Shown one piece after another: positions 27,783 to 38,651 of a stretch of 64,000 nucleotides of DNA. Within the stretch, counting starts at the first letter, position 1; the number at the start of each line of letters is the position of its first letter. Where the stretch lies: contig NZ_CP073117.1 of assembly GCF_024205745.1 (NCBI RefSeq), forward strand, positions 2,046,001 through 2,110,000, written 5' to 3'. The position numbers and the translations under genes were made by a program. This DNA is from Neisseria subflava (GTDB taxonomy: Bacteria > Pseudomonadota > Gammaproteobacteria > Burkholderiales > Neisseriaceae). The notes under the pieces were generated by a model, which saw only the letters and a program-made list of their open reading frames with translations, was not told the origin of the DNA and did no database searches.

Positions 27783-30227
27783 ATGACTGCAAAATCTTCT
27801 AAAACCCAAACAAAAAAACGCGTCTCTACCAAACCGACAGCCAAACCGACCACATGCAAATCCACTAAAGCACAAACTCAAGCCGACAATAAAGTCTCCC
27901 AACGCCTCAAGGCGGCCAAAGAGCTGCAAAGAAACGAAGAAAAAAAAGCGCGTCCCGAGCATGTCGTCAACTTGATTAATGATGCTTTATGGCTGTTTGG
28001 CTTGGTTATCACCATTTATCTGGCCATTTCCCTGGCCAGCTTCAGTATGGACGACCCTGCATGGTCACGCAGCGTTCCCAAAAGCAATGATGTCGCCAAC
28101 CTTGGCGGCCTCTTCGGCGCATATCTTTCCGATGTCGGATATTATCTGTTCGGCTTATCATTTTGGTGGTGGATAGCCGCCTCTTGCGTTTTCCTCTACA
28201 AAAATTTCCGCCCCATGAAAAAGCAGGAAAACCACAAGCCCTACAATCACGGCGTAGCCGCTTTGGCATTGTTCCTCCTGCTGGTGTGCAGCCCGATTAT
28301 CGAACATTTCCTGTTTGACAACGCATTAAGCGAATCCCTTCCCGTCGGCGCCGGCGGCTTGGTCGGCTTATTGGCCGGCTCAGGCTTGGCTTGGCTGTTG
28401 GGCAAATCAGGCAGCCTGTTGATTATGCTGGTGATGTTGCTGTTGTCCATTTCCCTGTTGGCTCAGGTGTCATGGTTGGAAGTCATGGCCAAATCCGGCA
28501 GCCATGTGGGCGGCCTGTTTAGCAGCCTGATGAAAAAACTGTCTCAATTCCAAAATAAAAAAGAAGATGTCCGTTCCGAAGCTTTGGAAACCCAAAATAC
28601 GCGCCGCATGGTGAAAGAGGCCAAAACTATTACCGCTACTCCGGTTGCTCCGTTGGCAGGCAGCAGCAGCAACCGTAAAACCGTTGCCGTATCTGTTGCG
28701 CCGCCTCCTAAAATCCAAACTTCCCTGTTTGACGATACTGAACCTAAAAACAACGGCGAATACCACAAACCCAACATGAACCTGTTGCGTATGCCGTCTG
28801 AAGAACCGGTTGCCGTCAATCCGGATGAATTGCAACAGACCGCAGAATTAATCGAAGCCAAGCTGGCTGAATTCGGCATCGGTGTACAGGTTGTTTCCGC
28901 CACTTCCGGCCCCGTGATCACACGCTACGAAATCGAACCGGCACAAGGTGTCAAAGGCAGTCAAATTGTCGCCCTGTCCAAAGATTTGGCGCGCTCGATG
29001 TCTCTGCAAGCGGTACGTATCGTAGAAACCATTGCCGGTAAAAACACCATGGGCATTGAATTGCCCAATGAGAAACGCCAAGACGTGATGTTGAGCGAAA
29101 TCCTCTCTTCATCCATATTTACCGACGCCAAGTCCAAACTGACCGTTGCTTTGGGTAAAGATATTGCAGGTACGCCCGTTGTCGGCGACTTGGCAAAAAT
29201 GCCGCATCTTTTGGTCGCAGGTATGACCGGCTCAGGTAAATCCGTCGGCGTAAACGGCATGATTATGTCCATGCTCTTCAAAGCCACGCCCGACGAAGTC
29301 CGCTTCATTATGATTGACCCGAAAATGCTGGAATTGAGTATTTACGACGGCATTCCGCACCTGCTCTGCCCAGTGGTGACCGATATGCGCGAGGCTGGAC
29401 AAGCGTTGAACTGGTGTGTTGCCGAAATGGAAAAACGTTATCGCCTACTTTCCCATGCTGGCGTGCGTAATTTGGACGGCTTCAACCAAAAAGTCGAACA
29501 AGCCAAAGCAGCAGGCAAGCCATTACTCAATCCGTTCAGCTTAAATCCTGACGATCCTGAGCCTCTTGACAAACTGCCGTTGATTGTGGTTGTTATCGAC
29601 GAGTTGGCAGACTTGATGATGACCGAACGCAAATCCGTTGAGCAGCAAATCGCACGCCTTGCCCAAAAAGCACGTGCAGCAGGCATTCACATGATTGTTG
29701 CCACCCAGCGCCCGAGTGTCGATGTGGTTACCGGCCTGATTAAAGCCAACATTCCGACACGTATGGCCTTTACCGTACAAAGCAAAATCGACAGCCGTAC
29801 TATTCTTGACCAAATGGGTGCGGACGAATTACTCAAATACGGCGACTCATTATTCCTGCAACCGGGCAGCGCAGAACCGACACGCCTGCAAGGTGCGTTT
29901 GTTTCCGATGATGAAGTGCATCAGGTCGTCAATTTTGTCAAAGAACAGGCTCCGACCAACTATGTGGAAGGCCTGCTCAGTGGCGAAGCGGCCATCGAAA
30001 CCACCAATATTGTCAATCCGAACGCAAACAGCGATGAGTTATTCGATCAAGCCGTCGCCTTCGTATTGGAAAGCCGCAAGACTTCCATTTCCGCCCTCCA
30101 ACGCCAATTGCGCATCGGCTACAACCGTGCTGCCAATTTGGTAGATGCGCTTGAAAATGCCGGTATTCTTTCTCCGGCAGACATCAACGGCAGCCGACGG
30201 ATTCTGGCACAAAAAGACCGGCTGTAA
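27783..30227 (+). CDS. ftsK: DNA translocase FtsK
   Basis: 814 residues. Coordinates chromosome segregation with septum formation. A basic N-terminal tail (about 60 residues) precedes four hydrophobic helices (about residues 70-240). A linker is followed by the motor domain with Walker [11 protein letters not shown] (near 482). The C-terminal gamma winged helix ([20 protein letters not shown] and on) should read polar KOPS DNA sequences. The linker is shorter than in E. coli FtsK. An ATG-DUS overlaps the reading frame near 28791 (MPSEEP). Neisseria carry more than one FtsK-like gene; which one this is cannot be told here. Confidence 0.93.
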   Translation: MTAKSSKTQTKKRVSTKPTAKPTTCKSTKAQTQADNKVSQRLKAAKELQRNEEKKARPEHVVNLINDALWLFGLVITIYLAISLASFSMDDPAWSRSVPKSNDVANLGGLFGAYLSDVGYYLFGLSFWWWIAASCVFLYKNFRPMKKQENHKPYNHGVAALALFLLLVCSPIIEHFLFDNALSESLPVGAGGLVGLLAGSGLAWLLGKSGSLLIMLVMLLLSISLLAQVSWLEVMAKSGSHVGGLFSSLMKKLSQFQNKKEDVRSEALETQNTRRMVKEAKTITATPVAPLAGSSSNRKTVAVSVAPPPKIQTSLFDDTEPKNNGEYHKPNMNLLRMPSEEPVAVNPDELQQTAELIEAKLAEFGIGVQVVSATSGPVITRYEIEPAQGVKGSQIVALSKDLARSMSLQAVRIVETIAGKNTMGIELPNEKRQDVMLSEILSSSIFTDAKSKLTVALGKDIAGTPVVGDLAKMPHLLVAGMTGSGKSVGVNGMIMSMLFKATPDEVRFIMIDPKMLELSIYDGIPHLLCPVVTDMREAGQALNWCVAEMEKRYRLLSHAGVRNLDGFNQKVEQAKAAGKPLLNPFSLNPDDPEPLDKLPLIVVVIDELADLMMTERKSVEQQIARLAQKARAAGIHMIVATQRPSVDVVTGLIKANIPTRMAFTVQSKIDSRTILDQMGADELLKYGDSLFLQPGSAEPTRLQGAFVSDDEVHQVVNFVKEQAPTNYVEGLLSGEAAIETTNIVNPNANSDELFDQAVAFVLESRKTSISALQRQLRIGYNRAANLVDALENAGILSPADINGSRRILAQKDRL

Positions 30228-30248
30228 AAAACAACAATATCAAAACAC

Positions 30249-30293
30249 AAAGGCCGTCTGAAAAGAATTTCCCACTTTTCAGACGGCCTTTTT
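30249..30293 (+). terminator. Inverted DUS terminator of ftsK
   Basis: AAAGGCCGTCTGAAAAG, 12-base loop, CTTTTCAGACGGCC, TTTTT. Confidence 0.8.
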
Positions 30294-30316
30294 ATGTTAT
30301 TCATGAAACATTGTGT

Positions 30317-30383
30317 TATACTAAGCAGCTAAATTTTGACCTTATGCACGCTTCCGAAATTCTTCGGGATACTGGGCATAAGG
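30317..30383 (+). promoter_or_regulatory. Promoter -10 and nested hairpin in the tig leader
   Basis: TATACT at 30317-30322 is a likely -10 box. Downstream, CCTTATGC (30340-30347) pairs with GCATAAGG (30376-30383), and inside it CCGAA (30354-30358) pairs with TTCGG (30363-30367). The hairpin would lie at the very 5' end of the tig transcript, about 36 bases before the start codon. Confidence 0.5.
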
Positions 30384-30419
30384 ATAACCGTTTAAACACA
30401 ACAAATTTAAGGGCTTACG

Positions 30420-31730
30420 ATGAGCGTAACTGTTGAAACTTTAGAAAATCTGGAACGCAAAGTAGTATTGTCTCTGCCTTGGTCCAAAATCAACGCAGAA
30501 ACTGAGAAAAAACTGAAACAAACCCAACGCCGTGCAAAAATTGACGGCTTCCGTCCGGGTAAAGCACCGTTCAAAATGATTGCCCAAATGTACGGTGCAA
30601 GCGCACAAAACGACGTTATCAACGAATTGGTACAACGCGAATTCTACGAAGTTGCCGTTGCCCAAGAATTGAAAGTTGCCGGTTACCCACGCTTTGAAGC
30701 CGTTGAAGAACAAGACGATCAAGAGTCTTTCAAAGTTGCCGCTATTTTTGAAGTTTTCCCTGAAGTAACTATTGGCGACCTGTCTGCCCAAGAAGTAGAA
30801 AAAGTTACTGCGACTGTTGGCGATGCCGAAGTTGACCAAACTGTAGAAATCCTGCGTAAACAACGCACCCGCTTCAACCATGTTGACCGCGAAGCCCAAA
30901 ACGGCGACCGCGTCATCATCGACTTTGAAGGCAAAATCGACGGCGAACCTTTCGCTGGCGGCGCGTCTAAAAACTACGCTTTCGTATTGGGCGCAGGTCA
31001 AATGCTGCCTGAATTCGAAGCTGGTGTTGTCGGCATGAAAGCCGGTGAAAGCAAAGATGTTACCGTAAACTTCCCTGAAGACTACCATGGTAAAGATGTT
31101 GCCGGTAAATCTGCCGTATTCACCATCACTCTGAACAACGTTTCTGAAGCTACTTTGCCTGAAGTTGACGCAGACTTCGCTAAAGCTTTGGGTATTGAAG
31201 ACGGCGACGTTGCCAAAATGCGTGAAGAAGTGAAGAAAAACGTTAGCCGCGAAGTTGAGCGCCGCATCGGTGAACAAACTAAAGAATCTGTAATGAACGC
31301 CCTGCTCAAAGCAGCCGATTTGCAAGTTCCTGTTACTTTGGTCAACGAAGAAGCCGCCCGCTTGGCAAACGAAATGAAACAAAACTTCGTTAACCAAGGT
31401 ATGGCTGACGCTGCCAACTTGGATCTGCCTTTGGATATGTTCAAAGAACAAGCAGAACGCCGCGTTTCTTTGGGCCTGATTTTGGCTAAATTGGTTGAAG
31501 AAAACAAACTTGAGCCAACTGAAGACCAAATCAAAGCCGTTGTTGCCAACTTTGCTGAAAGCTACGAAGATCCTCAAGAAGTTATCGACTGGTACTACGC
31601 AGAGCCTTCCCGCCTGCAAGGTCCGACTTCTTTGGCAGTAGAAAGCAACGTTGTTGATTTCGTTCTGAGCAAAGCTAAAGTAACTGAAAAAGCGCTGTCT
31701 TTTGACGAAGTAATGGGCGCACAAGCTTAA
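30420..31730 (+). CDS. tig: Trigger factor
   Basis: 436 residues. Ribosome-bound chaperone and prolyl isomerase. The ribosome-docking motif is IDGFRPGKAPFKM (near residues 40-52). The FKBP-type isomerase domain (about 160-245) contains GDRVIIDFEGKIDGEPFAGG and LPEFEAGVVGMKAGE. The C-terminal arms follow. It precedes clpP as in E. coli. Codon use is highly biased, consistent with high expression. Confidence 0.96.
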   Translation: MSVTVETLENLERKVVLSLPWSKINAETEKKLKQTQRRAKIDGFRPGKAPFKMIAQMYGASAQNDVINELVQREFYEVAVAQELKVAGYPRFEAVEEQDDQESFKVAAIFEVFPEVTIGDLSAQEVEKVTATVGDAEVDQTVEILRKQRTRFNHVDREAQNGDRVIIDFEGKIDGEPFAGGASKNYAFVLGAGQMLPEFEAGVVGMKAGESKDVTVNFPEDYHGKDVAGKSAVFTITLNNVSEATLPEVDADFAKALGIEDGDVAKMREEVKKNVSREVERRIGEQTKESVMNALLKAADLQVPVTLVNEEAARLANEMKQNFVNQGMADAANLDLPLDMFKEQAERRVSLGLILAKLVEENKLEPTEDQIKAVVANFAESYEDPQEVIDWYYAEPSRLQGPTSLAVESNVVDFVLSKAKVTEKALSFDEVMGAQA

Positions 31731-31759
31731 TTGCTCTAAGGCCGTCTGAAACAGACAAT

Positions 31760-31798
31760 CAAAAGCACCGAAGCGCTTTAAATGGCTTTGGTGCTTTT
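31760..31798 (+). terminator. Terminator between tig and clpP
   Basis: AAAGCACCGAAGC pairs with GCTTTGGTGCTTT with one mismatch, followed by T residues. A single DUS lies just before it (31739-31750). Confidence 0.65.
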
Positions 31799-31820
31799 CC
31801 ATCATTAACAGGAGACAAAA

Positions 31821-32441
31821 ATGTCCTTCGATTTCAATAATTACCTTGTCCCTACCGTTATCGAACAAAGCGGTCGCGGCGAGCGCGCATTCGACATCTA
31901 CTCACGCCTTTTAAAAGAGCGCATCGTTTTCTTGATCGGCCCGGTGACAGACGAATCAGCCAACTTGGTTGTTGCGCAATTGCTGTTCTTGGAAAGCGAA
32001 AATCCAGATAAAGATATCTTCTTCTATATCAACTCTCCGGGCGGTTCGGTTACTGCCGGTATGTCGATTTACGACACCATGAACTTCATCAAGCCTCATG
32101 TTTCTACCTTATGCTTGGGCCAAGCGGCAAGTATGGGTGCATTCCTGTTGTCCGCAGGCGAAAAAGGCAAACGCTTTGCCCTGCCAAACAGCCGCATCAT
32201 GATTCACCAACCGCTCATCAGCGGCGGCTTGGCCGGTCAGGCTTCCGATATTGAAATTCATGCTAAAGAGCTGCTGAAAATCAAAGAGAAACTGAACCTC
32301 TTACTCGCCAAACATTGTGATCGTGATTTAGCCGACTTGGAACGCGATACCGACCGCGACAATTATATGTCTGCCGATGAAGCTAAAGAATATGGTTTGA
32401 TTGACCAAGTTTTGGAAAACCGCGCCTCTCTGCAAGCCTAA
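31821..32441 (+). CDS. clpP: ATP-dependent Clp protease proteolytic subunit
   Basis: 206 residues. The Ser protease ring that works with ClpX or ClpA. The catalytic triad is visible: Ser in [15 protein letters not shown] (near 101), His in RIMIHQPL (near 126) and Asp in [12 protein letters not shown] (near 175). AGGAGA before the ATG supports the start. No clpX follows here; the gene is followed by a terminator, unlike the usual clpP-clpX pair. Confidence 0.96.
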   Translation: MSFDFNNYLVPTVIEQSGRGERAFDIYSRLLKERIVFLIGPVTDESANLVVAQLLFLESENPDKDIFFYINSPGGSVTAGMSIYDTMNFIKPHVSTLCLGQAASMGAFLLSAGEKGKRFALPNSRIMIHQPLISGGLAGQASDIEIHAKELLKIKEKLNLLLAKHCDRDLADLERDTDRDNYMSADEAKEYGLIDQVLENRASLQA

Positions 32442-32460
32442 TCTTTATAGTTTTTAAATC

Positions 32461-32500
32461 AAAAGGCCGTCTGAAAAATATATATTCAGACGGCCTTTCT
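32461..32500. terminator. Inverted DUS terminator between convergent clpP and the Gcr-type gene
   Basis: AAAAGGCCGTCTGAA and TTCAGACGGCCTTT around a short A/T loop. Confidence 0.8.
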
Positions 32501-32506
32501 TCAATC

Positions 32507-34495
32507 TTACTTCGTGTTGTCTTTGTTATTCACTTGAACCGGATACAGCAAAATCAAAGGATTGGCTTTCACTTGACTCCAGAAACTCTTCAGCAGATTA
32601 CGCATACTGCCCAAACGCGTGCCTCGAGAGCGGAGCGCAACGGCCAAAGCTAAAGAAAAGCTGACCACCAGATTCACCATGCCGATTGCCAATACACTTG
32701 CCAAGCCAAGCATAAAAGTGAATATATCTGCATGACCGCTAATCGCGGCATAACCCAAATTTGCCGAAGAAAACGCCACATGGCGAATATCCAGCGGCAA
32801 GCCGAAAAGATGGCCAAAATAGCCGGTCATACCTAAAAGCATACCGAAAATAAAATTGCCCATAAGCGAGCCGTAATGCTTATGAATATAAGCGGCCAGA
32901 AGGCGGCGTGGCTGCGGGCGCATGATTTTTCGTAACAACGGATTAAACGGCAGACGCTGACGCAGGTTCAGATAATCGGAACGGTTGTCAAAGAAGCCGG
33001 CAATAATCCCCGAGCAAAACAGCCATACACCGGCAATAGCGGCATACCATAAGGTCGGTTGGGTAAAAATCTCAATGGATTTGAACTGATAGGCCGTAAC
33101 TGCCTCATTTAGCAAGGGCTGACCATGCGTATGGGCATAGCCAAAAGCAATCCCTGCCGCCAACAATACGGCAATCGATACATTGCCAAACACAGCAACA
33201 CTTTGCGAACGGCACACATCAATGAGCAGTTTTGCCAATTTGTTGTCCACCGCCTTACTCCCTTCATTTGAGTCCACCTGCTCGGCAAAGCTCGCCGCTG
33301 TCATGGCAGGCTGCTTGGTCGCAACAGTGCAATGCAGCATATGAATCAGCATAAAGCCTAAGCCGTAGTTAAGCCCGGCAAGGAATGAAGTAGTAAACTC
33401 TCCGAATCCCAAAGACGCAATATAGATTTTATTCAGTGCCATCAAAGCAATAATTACGCCGCCTCCTGCTGCGGAATAAAACATTTTGAAATATTCACTA
33501 CGGTTGCGCGTAATGTAATGCTCACCATGATGACTTTTGTTTTCCGTAATACTGCGCGCCAGCATTCGGATACTGCTTTTACGCAAGTGGCTGGTACTGT
33601 ATTGCTCTACTGCCGCGTAAATCATCGCATTCATCAGATTGATGGTTAAGCGGGTACGGCTGCCGGTTTCGATTTGAATATTGGTTAACAGTTTCAGACG
33701 GCTGATAGTTTGCTGCAAACGCTCCAGCAAGTGCGCCACTTTCACTGACGAACCAGACCCTGCCCCAGTCCCTCTACGACGCAGATACTCAATTTGCTTG
33801 TCGCACTGGTCAAACATGACCTCCAAGTGCGCCGTATCATAAGTTTCTTCACTGTGGCGATAGTGTTCAACCAATTTTGCAATTTCACGTTGCAAAGCAA
33901 CAAATGCCGAATCTGCCTCCAACAAACGGGGGGCAATCCGTATTAAATCCGGCTCAATCGCTTCGGAAGCAATCCAAATAGACAGCATTTCCACTGCACG
34001 CAAACGGGCATCTGCCAACTGTCGGCTGGCCGTCTGAAGCAAAGCAGGATCGGCTTTGCCCTGCAACAATTCATACATGCTCAACCATTGACGCAAACTC
34101 AAAGTCTGCAACCATTTATCATCGTTTTTCGAATGAAAAAGATATAAAAATACTTCGCGCAGATTGGAAAAATCTTTATAAGACGGGCTGAAACGTTCGT
34201 AAATCCGTATGCCCATCTCCCGAGTAAAACTATGGCGCGAGAAAATACCCAGCTTAATCAGTGCAGGATAGATGTGAACTTTAGACAACCAGGCATAGAA
34301 ACGCAGGCTGAATTGACGGCATAAAGCATCGTCTTGTTTTAAAGTAGATAAAATCAAATCGAAACGCTCGGAAGCCTGTTTTTTGCCTCCTCGGCGCAAA
34401 AATTTGATTAATGCATTGAGAATAAGAACGAAGTCGGTATCATTTAAGCGCTCCGACAAAATAATGTGAAGATTTTGATTAGTCAGTTTTTGCAT
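32507..34495 (-). CDS. Gcr/SpeR-type 'site-specific recombinase' family membrane protein
   Basis: 662 residues. The first about 330 residues are soluble and helical. The last about 330 hold several strongly hydrophobic segments (for example AGGGVIIALMALNKIYIASL and NLVVSFSLALAVALRSRG). This matches the Pfam SpecificRecomb family, named in Neisseria for a supposed site-specific recombinase (Gcr). I see no tyrosine- or serine-recombinase motif, and the many membrane helices make that name doubtful. The frame extends upstream through a TTG; the ATG at 34495 (MQKLTNQNLH) is the likely start. It lies downstream of clpB, separated by its own terminator. Confidence 0.75.
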   Translation of the reverse strand: MQKLTNQNLHIILSERLNDTDFVLILNALIKFLRRGGKKQASERFDLILSTLKQDDALCRQFSLRFYAWLSKVHIYPALIKLGIFSRHSFTREMGIRIYERFSPSYKDFSNLREVFLYLFHSKNDDKWLQTLSLRQWLSMYELLQGKADPALLQTASRQLADARLRAVEMLSIWIASEAIEPDLIRIAPRLLEADSAFVALQREIAKLVEHYRHSEETYDTAHLEVMFDQCDKQIEYLRRRGTGAGSGSSVKVAHLLERLQQTISRLKLLTNIQIETGSRTRLTINLMNAMIYAAVEQYSTSHLRKSSIRMLARSITENKSHHGEHYITRNRSEYFKMFYSAAGGGVIIALMALNKIYIASLGFGEFTTSFLAGLNYGLGFMLIHMLHCTVATKQPAMTAASFAEQVDSNEGSKAVDNKLAKLLIDVCRSQSVAVFGNVSIAVLLAAGIAFGYAHTHGQPLLNEAVTAYQFKSIEIFTQPTLWYAAIAGVWLFCSGIIAGFFDNRSDYLNLRQRLPFNPLLRKIMRPQPRRLLAAYIHKHYGSLMGNFIFGMLLGMTGYFGHLFGLPLDIRHVAFSSANLGYAAISGHADIFTFMLGLASVLAIGMVNLVVSFSLALAVALRSRGTRLGSMRNLLKSFWSQVKANPLILLYPVQVNNKDNTK

Positions 34496-34663
34496 TGTAG
34501 TATTATTACACAAAATGAAATATTTAGCAAGAACCTTGGCAAACAGGTCGGATTATATCGCATTCTTTATCAATCTATAGCACAAGATTTTCGATTAATA
34601 TTCTCTAAAATTCAATGAATAATCAAATTACATAACAAATATATGATGTGAATCAATAACTAG

Positions 34664-34698
34664 GAAAGGCCGTCTGAATTCTTTCAGACGGCCTTTTA
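34664..34698 (-). terminator. Inverted DUS terminator of clpB
   Basis: AAAGGCCGTCTGAA and TTCAGACGGCCTTT with a short loop, just beyond the clpB stop. Bases 34496-34663 are A/T-rich with no gene. Confidence 0.78.
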
Positions 34699-34724
34699 CA
34701 ACAGCATACTACATTGTTTTAACC

Positions 34725-37298
34725 TTATGCAAACAAGAGCTTACCACCCTCTTCTTTAACATGGATTGTGCTATCCGGTGCATATTTACCTTCAAGCAAT
34801 GCTTTTGCCAGCGGGTTTTCGATTTCTGACTGAATAGCACGTTTGAGCGGACGGGCACCATACACAGGGTCGAAACCAGCTTTAGCAATCAGATCCAAGG
34901 CAGCATCATCGACTTTCAGGTGCAGATGTTGTGCTTCCAAACGTTTTTCCAAACCTTTAAGCTGGATTTTCGCAATGTTGCGGATATTCTCCTGATTCAG
35001 TCCGTGGAACACGACCACTTCGTCAATACGGTTGATCATTTCGGGGCGGAAGTAGGCCTTCACTTCTTCCATCACCGCTTCTTTCACCGCTTCGTAGTCC
35101 TGAGTACCCATTTGTTGGATATGTTGGCTACCGATATTGGAAGTCATCACGATAACGGTATTTTTGAAGTCAACAGTTCGACCTTGTCCATCGGTCAAAC
35201 GGCCGTCATCCAATACTTGCAGCAAGATGTTGAATACGTCCGGATGGGCTTTTTCCACTTCATCCAAAAGAATCACGCTGTATGGTTTGCGGCGGACTTG
35301 CTCAGTCAGGTAGCCGCCTTCTTCGTAGCCGACATAGCCGGGAGGCGCACCGATTAAGCGGGCAACAGCATGTTTTTCCATGTATTCGGACATATCAATA
35401 CGAATCAGATGATCTTCGCTGTCAAACAGGAAGCCTGCCAATGCCTTACACAATTCGGTTTTACCCACGCCGGTCGGGCCTAAGAATAAGAAACTGCCAT
35501 AAGGTTTATTCGGATCGGCCAAACCGGAACGGCTGCGGCGGATAGCGTCAGACACAGCACGCACAGCTTCGTCTTGACCAACCACGCGGCGGTGCAATAC
35601 TTCTTCCATCTTCAGCAGCTTGTCGCGTTCGCCTTCCATCATTTTTGACACGGGGATACCGGTCATGCGGGAAACGATTTCGGCTACTTCATCCGCGCCG
35701 ACTTCAGTACGGAAAAGTTTGTTTTGTTTTTTGCCGTCGGAGTTGCTTTCCGCTGCCTGCAACTGTGCACCCAATTTCGGTAACTCGCCGTATTCGAGTT
35801 CGGACGCGCGGGCAAAGTCGCCTTGGCGTTTGGCCTGTTCGATTTTGACTTTAATGTCGTCCATCTGTTTCTTGATGTCGGCAGTGCTGGATGATGCCGC
35901 TTTTTCGGCTTTCCAGATTTCATCCAAATCGGCATATTCTTTTTGCAGTCCGTCGATTTCTTCGTCTATCAATTCCAGACGTTTTTTGCTGGCATCATCG
36001 GTTTCTTTGGCAACGTGCATTTTTTCCATTTTGAGCTGGATAATGCGACGGTCAAGTTTATCCATTTGCTCAGGTTTGCTGTCCAGCTCCATTTTGATGC
36101 GGCTGGCGGCTTCGTCGATCAAATCAATCGCTTTATCAGGCAGGAAGCGGTCGGTAATATAACGGTCGCTCAACTCCGCTGCGGCAACGATAGCAGGGTC
36201 AGTAATATCGATACCGTGGTGAATTTCATAACGCTCTTGCAAACCACGCAGAATAGCAATGGTATCTTCTACACTTGGCTCGCCAACCAATACTTTTTGG
36301 AAGCGGCGTTCGAGTGCCGCATCTTTTTCGATGTACTGACGGTATTCGTCCAAAGTAGTCGCACCGATACAGTGCAATTCGCCGCGCGCCAAAGCCGGTT
36401 TCAACATATTGCCCGCATCCATTGCGCCGTCAGTTTTGCCTGCACCAACCAAAGTATGGATTTCATCGATGAAAATCAAAGTGTTACCATCATCTTTAGC
36501 CAAGTCGTTCAACACGCCTTTCAAGCGTTCTTCAAATTCACCACGGTATTTCGCGCCAGCAATCAAAGCCGCCAAGTCCAAAACCAAAAGGCGTTTGTTA
36601 CGCAGGGATTCAGGCACTTCGCCGTTAACAATACGTTGCGCCAAACCTTCAACAATAGCGGTTTTACCCACACCCGGCTCACCAATCAGCACAGGGTTGT
36701 TTTTGGTACGGCGTTGCAATACCTGAATTGCACGGCGGATTTCATCATCACGACCGATAACAGGGTCGAGCTTACCGTCTCGGGCGCGTTGAGTCAGGTC
36801 AAGTGTGTATTTTTTCAAAGCATTGCGTTGGTCTTCGGCATTCGCATCGTTCACGTTTTGTCCTCCTCGTACCGCATCGATCGCGGCATTGATATTTTGT
36901 TCGTTCGCACCGGCTTCTTTCAAAATTTTGCCGGTCGCATCATTCTGCTGAACCAAAGCCAGCAGGAAAAGTTCGCTGGCGATATAGGCATCGCCGCGTT
37001 TGGTCGCAGCCTTGTCCATCAAGTTCAATACAGCTTGCAGCTCACGGCTAGGCATAATATCGCCACCTTGACCGGATACTTTTGGTAAGCTGCTCAAATG
37101 TTGCTGCAAACGTTGTTTCACTTGAGGCACATTCACACCTGCATGAGCCAGTAACGCAGCAGCACCACTGTTTTGATCGTCAAGCAACGCTTTTAAGATA
37201 AAGCCGGCCTCAAGGTAGCTGCTGTCCGCAGCCAAAGCCAGACTTTGACCTTCTTGCAAAGCTTGCTGAAATTTGGCAGTCAATTTATCAAATCTCAT
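34725..37298 (-). CDS. clpB: ClpB disaggregase
   Basis: 857 residues. Hexameric AAA+ chaperone that rescues aggregated proteins with DnaK. Domains: N domain (about 1-150), first AAA+ (Walker [14 protein letters not shown] near 205), coiled-coil M domain (about 405-530) and second AAA+ (Walker [14 protein letters not shown] near 607; Walker [12 protein letters not shown]). It lacks a ClpP-binding IGF/L loop, as expected for ClpB. The first ATG gives the standard MRFDKLT start. Confidence 0.96.
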   Translation of the reverse strand: MRFDKLTAKFQQALQEGQSLALAADSSYLEAGFILKALLDDQNSGAAALLAHAGVNVPQVKQRLQQHLSSLPKVSGQGGDIMPSRELQAVLNLMDKAATKRGDAYIASELFLLALVQQNDATGKILKEAGANEQNINAAIDAVRGGQNVNDANAEDQRNALKKYTLDLTQRARDGKLDPVIGRDDEIRRAIQVLQRRTKNNPVLIGEPGVGKTAIVEGLAQRIVNGEVPESLRNKRLLVLDLAALIAGAKYRGEFEERLKGVLNDLAKDDGNTLIFIDEIHTLVGAGKTDGAMDAGNMLKPALARGELHCIGATTLDEYRQYIEKDAALERRFQKVLVGEPSVEDTIAILRGLQERYEIHHGIDITDPAIVAAAELSDRYITDRFLPDKAIDLIDEAASRIKMELDSKPEQMDKLDRRIIQLKMEKMHVAKETDDASKKRLELIDEEIDGLQKEYADLDEIWKAEKAASSSTADIKKQMDDIKVKIEQAKRQGDFARASELEYGELPKLGAQLQAAESNSDGKKQNKLFRTEVGADEVAEIVSRMTGIPVSKMMEGERDKLLKMEEVLHRRVVGQDEAVRAVSDAIRRSRSGLADPNKPYGSFLFLGPTGVGKTELCKALAGFLFDSEDHLIRIDMSEYMEKHAVARLIGAPPGYVGYEEGGYLTEQVRRKPYSVILLDEVEKAHPDVFNILLQVLDDGRLTDGQGRTVDFKNTVIVMTSNIGSQHIQQMGTQDYEAVKEAVMEEVKAYFRPEMINRIDEVVVFHGLNQENIRNIAKIQLKGLEKRLEAQHLHLKVDDAALDLIAKAGFDPVYGARPLKRAIQSEIENPLAKALLEGKYAPDSTIHVKEEGGKLLFA

Positions 37299-37333
37299 TT
37301 TAAGTTCCTCTTCAAATATATTCTGTTAGAGCC

Positions 37334-37361
37334 TATATAAGCGCAAATGTGGATAACTCAA
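37334..37361 (-). promoter_or_regulatory. Putative clpB promoter with an internal DnaA box
   Basis: On the minus strand, TTGAGT (37356-37361) and TATATA (37334-37339) are 16 bases apart. The spacer holds TTATCCACA (37348-37356), a perfect DnaA box. I do not see a strong heat-shock (sigma32) promoter. The rest of the region between clpB and trpS is A/T-rich. Confidence 0.45.
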
Positions 37362-37502
37362 TAGCCATTTACTCCATTAATCAACGTTTTTTACTATATT
37401 ATTGTTTTATAATGTTTTATTTTTTAAATTTTATGTGTATAACTTTTATTATTCAGTTACCCTTTACTCAAAAGGCCGTCTGAAAAATCAAGAATAATCA
37501 GG

Positions 37503-37508
37503 TATAAT
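37503..37508 (+). promoter_or_regulatory. -10 box for trpS
   Basis: TATAAT in AGGTATAATCGGCACC, between the two arms of a DUS pair and about 49 bases before the trpS ATG. Confidence 0.5.
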
Positions 37509-37556
37509 CGGCACCATATTTATTTTCAGACGGCCTTTATGCCGAAGGATACTTTC

Positions 37557-38567
37557 ATGAGCAAAAAACGAGTTTTAACAGGCGTTACCACAACAGGTAT
37601 TCCACACTTGGGCAACTACGTCGGCGCCATCCGCCCAGCTATCCGTGCTGCGCAGGATGCCAATACCGAATCATTCCTCTTTTTGGCCGACTATCATGGC
37701 ATCATCAAATGTCATGAGCCTGAAATGATTCATCAATCTACTCAAGCTGTTGCCGCCACATGGCTCGCCTGCGGACTCAACCCTGAACAGACCACTTTCT
37801 ATCGTCAAAGCGATATTCCCGAAGTGATGGAGTTGAACTGGATTCTGACCTGTATCACTGCAAAAGGCCTGATGAACCGTGCCCACGCTTATAAAGCTGC
37901 AGTACAGGCAAATACCGAAAACGGTCAAGAAGATCCGGATCATGGCGTGGAAATGGGCCTGTACAGCTACCCTATCCTCATGACTGCCGACATCCTGATG
38001 TTCAATGCCCATGAAGTACCAGTCGGTCGCGACCAAATCCAACACGTCGAAATGGCTCGCGATATTGCCGGTCGCTTCAACCATCGCTTCCAAGAGCTCT
38101 TCACCCTGCCAGAAGTGAAAATCGACGAAAACGTCGAACTCTTGGTCGGCTTGGACGGACGCAAAATGTCCAAGTCCTACGGCAACACCATTCCGCTTTG
38201 GGAAAACGACAAGAAAACCCAAAAATCGGTCAACAAAATCATCACCAATATGAAAGAACCCGGCGAGCCGAAACAGCCTGATGAAAGTCCTCTGTTTGAA
38301 ATCTATAAAGCCTTCTCCACGCCGTCTGAAACTGCCGAGTTCACGCAAATGCTGGCCGAAGGCCTTGCTTGGGGTGAGGCCAAGAAACTCTTGGGCACAA
38401 AAATCAATGCCGAGCTCGCAGAACCGCGCGAGCGCTACAATGAATTGACTGCTAAACCCTCTCAAATTGAAGACATTTTGCAGGCCGGTGCACAAAAAGC
38501 GCGTAAAGAAGCACGCGAATTGTTGGATAAAGTACGCGATGCGGTAGGTATTCGTCCGTTGAAATAA
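37557..38567 (+). CDS. trpS: Tryptophanyl-tRNA synthetase
   Basis: 336 residues, class I synthetase that charges tRNA-Trp. The HIGH-like motif is [11 protein letters not shown] (near residue 12), and the KMSKS motif is [11 protein letters not shown] (near residue 200). An earlier in-frame ATG at 37539 sits directly after a DUS, but GAAGGA lies nine bases before the ATG at 37557 and that start gives the conserved [14 protein letters not shown]. Confidence 0.96.
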   Translation: MSKKRVLTGVTTTGIPHLGNYVGAIRPAIRAAQDANTESFLFLADYHGIIKCHEPEMIHQSTQAVAATWLACGLNPEQTTFYRQSDIPEVMELNWILTCITAKGLMNRAHAYKAAVQANTENGQEDPDHGVEMGLYSYPILMTADILMFNAHEVPVGRDQIQHVEMARDIAGRFNHRFQELFTLPEVKIDENVELLVGLDGRKMSKSYGNTIPLWENDKKTQKSVNKIITNMKEPGEPKQPDESPLFEIYKAFSTPSETAEFTQMLAEGLAWGEAKKLLGTKINAELAEPRERYNELTAKPSQIEDILQAGAQKARKEARELLDKVRDAVGIRPLK

Positions 38568-38574
38568 TAATAGC

Positions 38575-38603
38575 AAGGCCGTCTGAATATTTCAGACGGC
38601 CAT
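38575..38603 (+). terminator. Compact inverted DUS terminator of trpS
   Basis: AAGGCCGTCTGAATATTTCAGACGGCC: the arms nearly touch, with a four-base loop. The following bases are A/T-rich. Confidence 0.7.
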
Positions 38604-38651
38604 AATATCGTTTATCATTTGAAATATAATCGTTTTTCTAGGGTTTCTCAT

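Noticed and set aside
32507-34495. Gcr-type gene as evidence of a mobile element
   Set aside because: No inverted repeats, attachment sites or other mobile genes are near it, and it lacks recombinase motifs.
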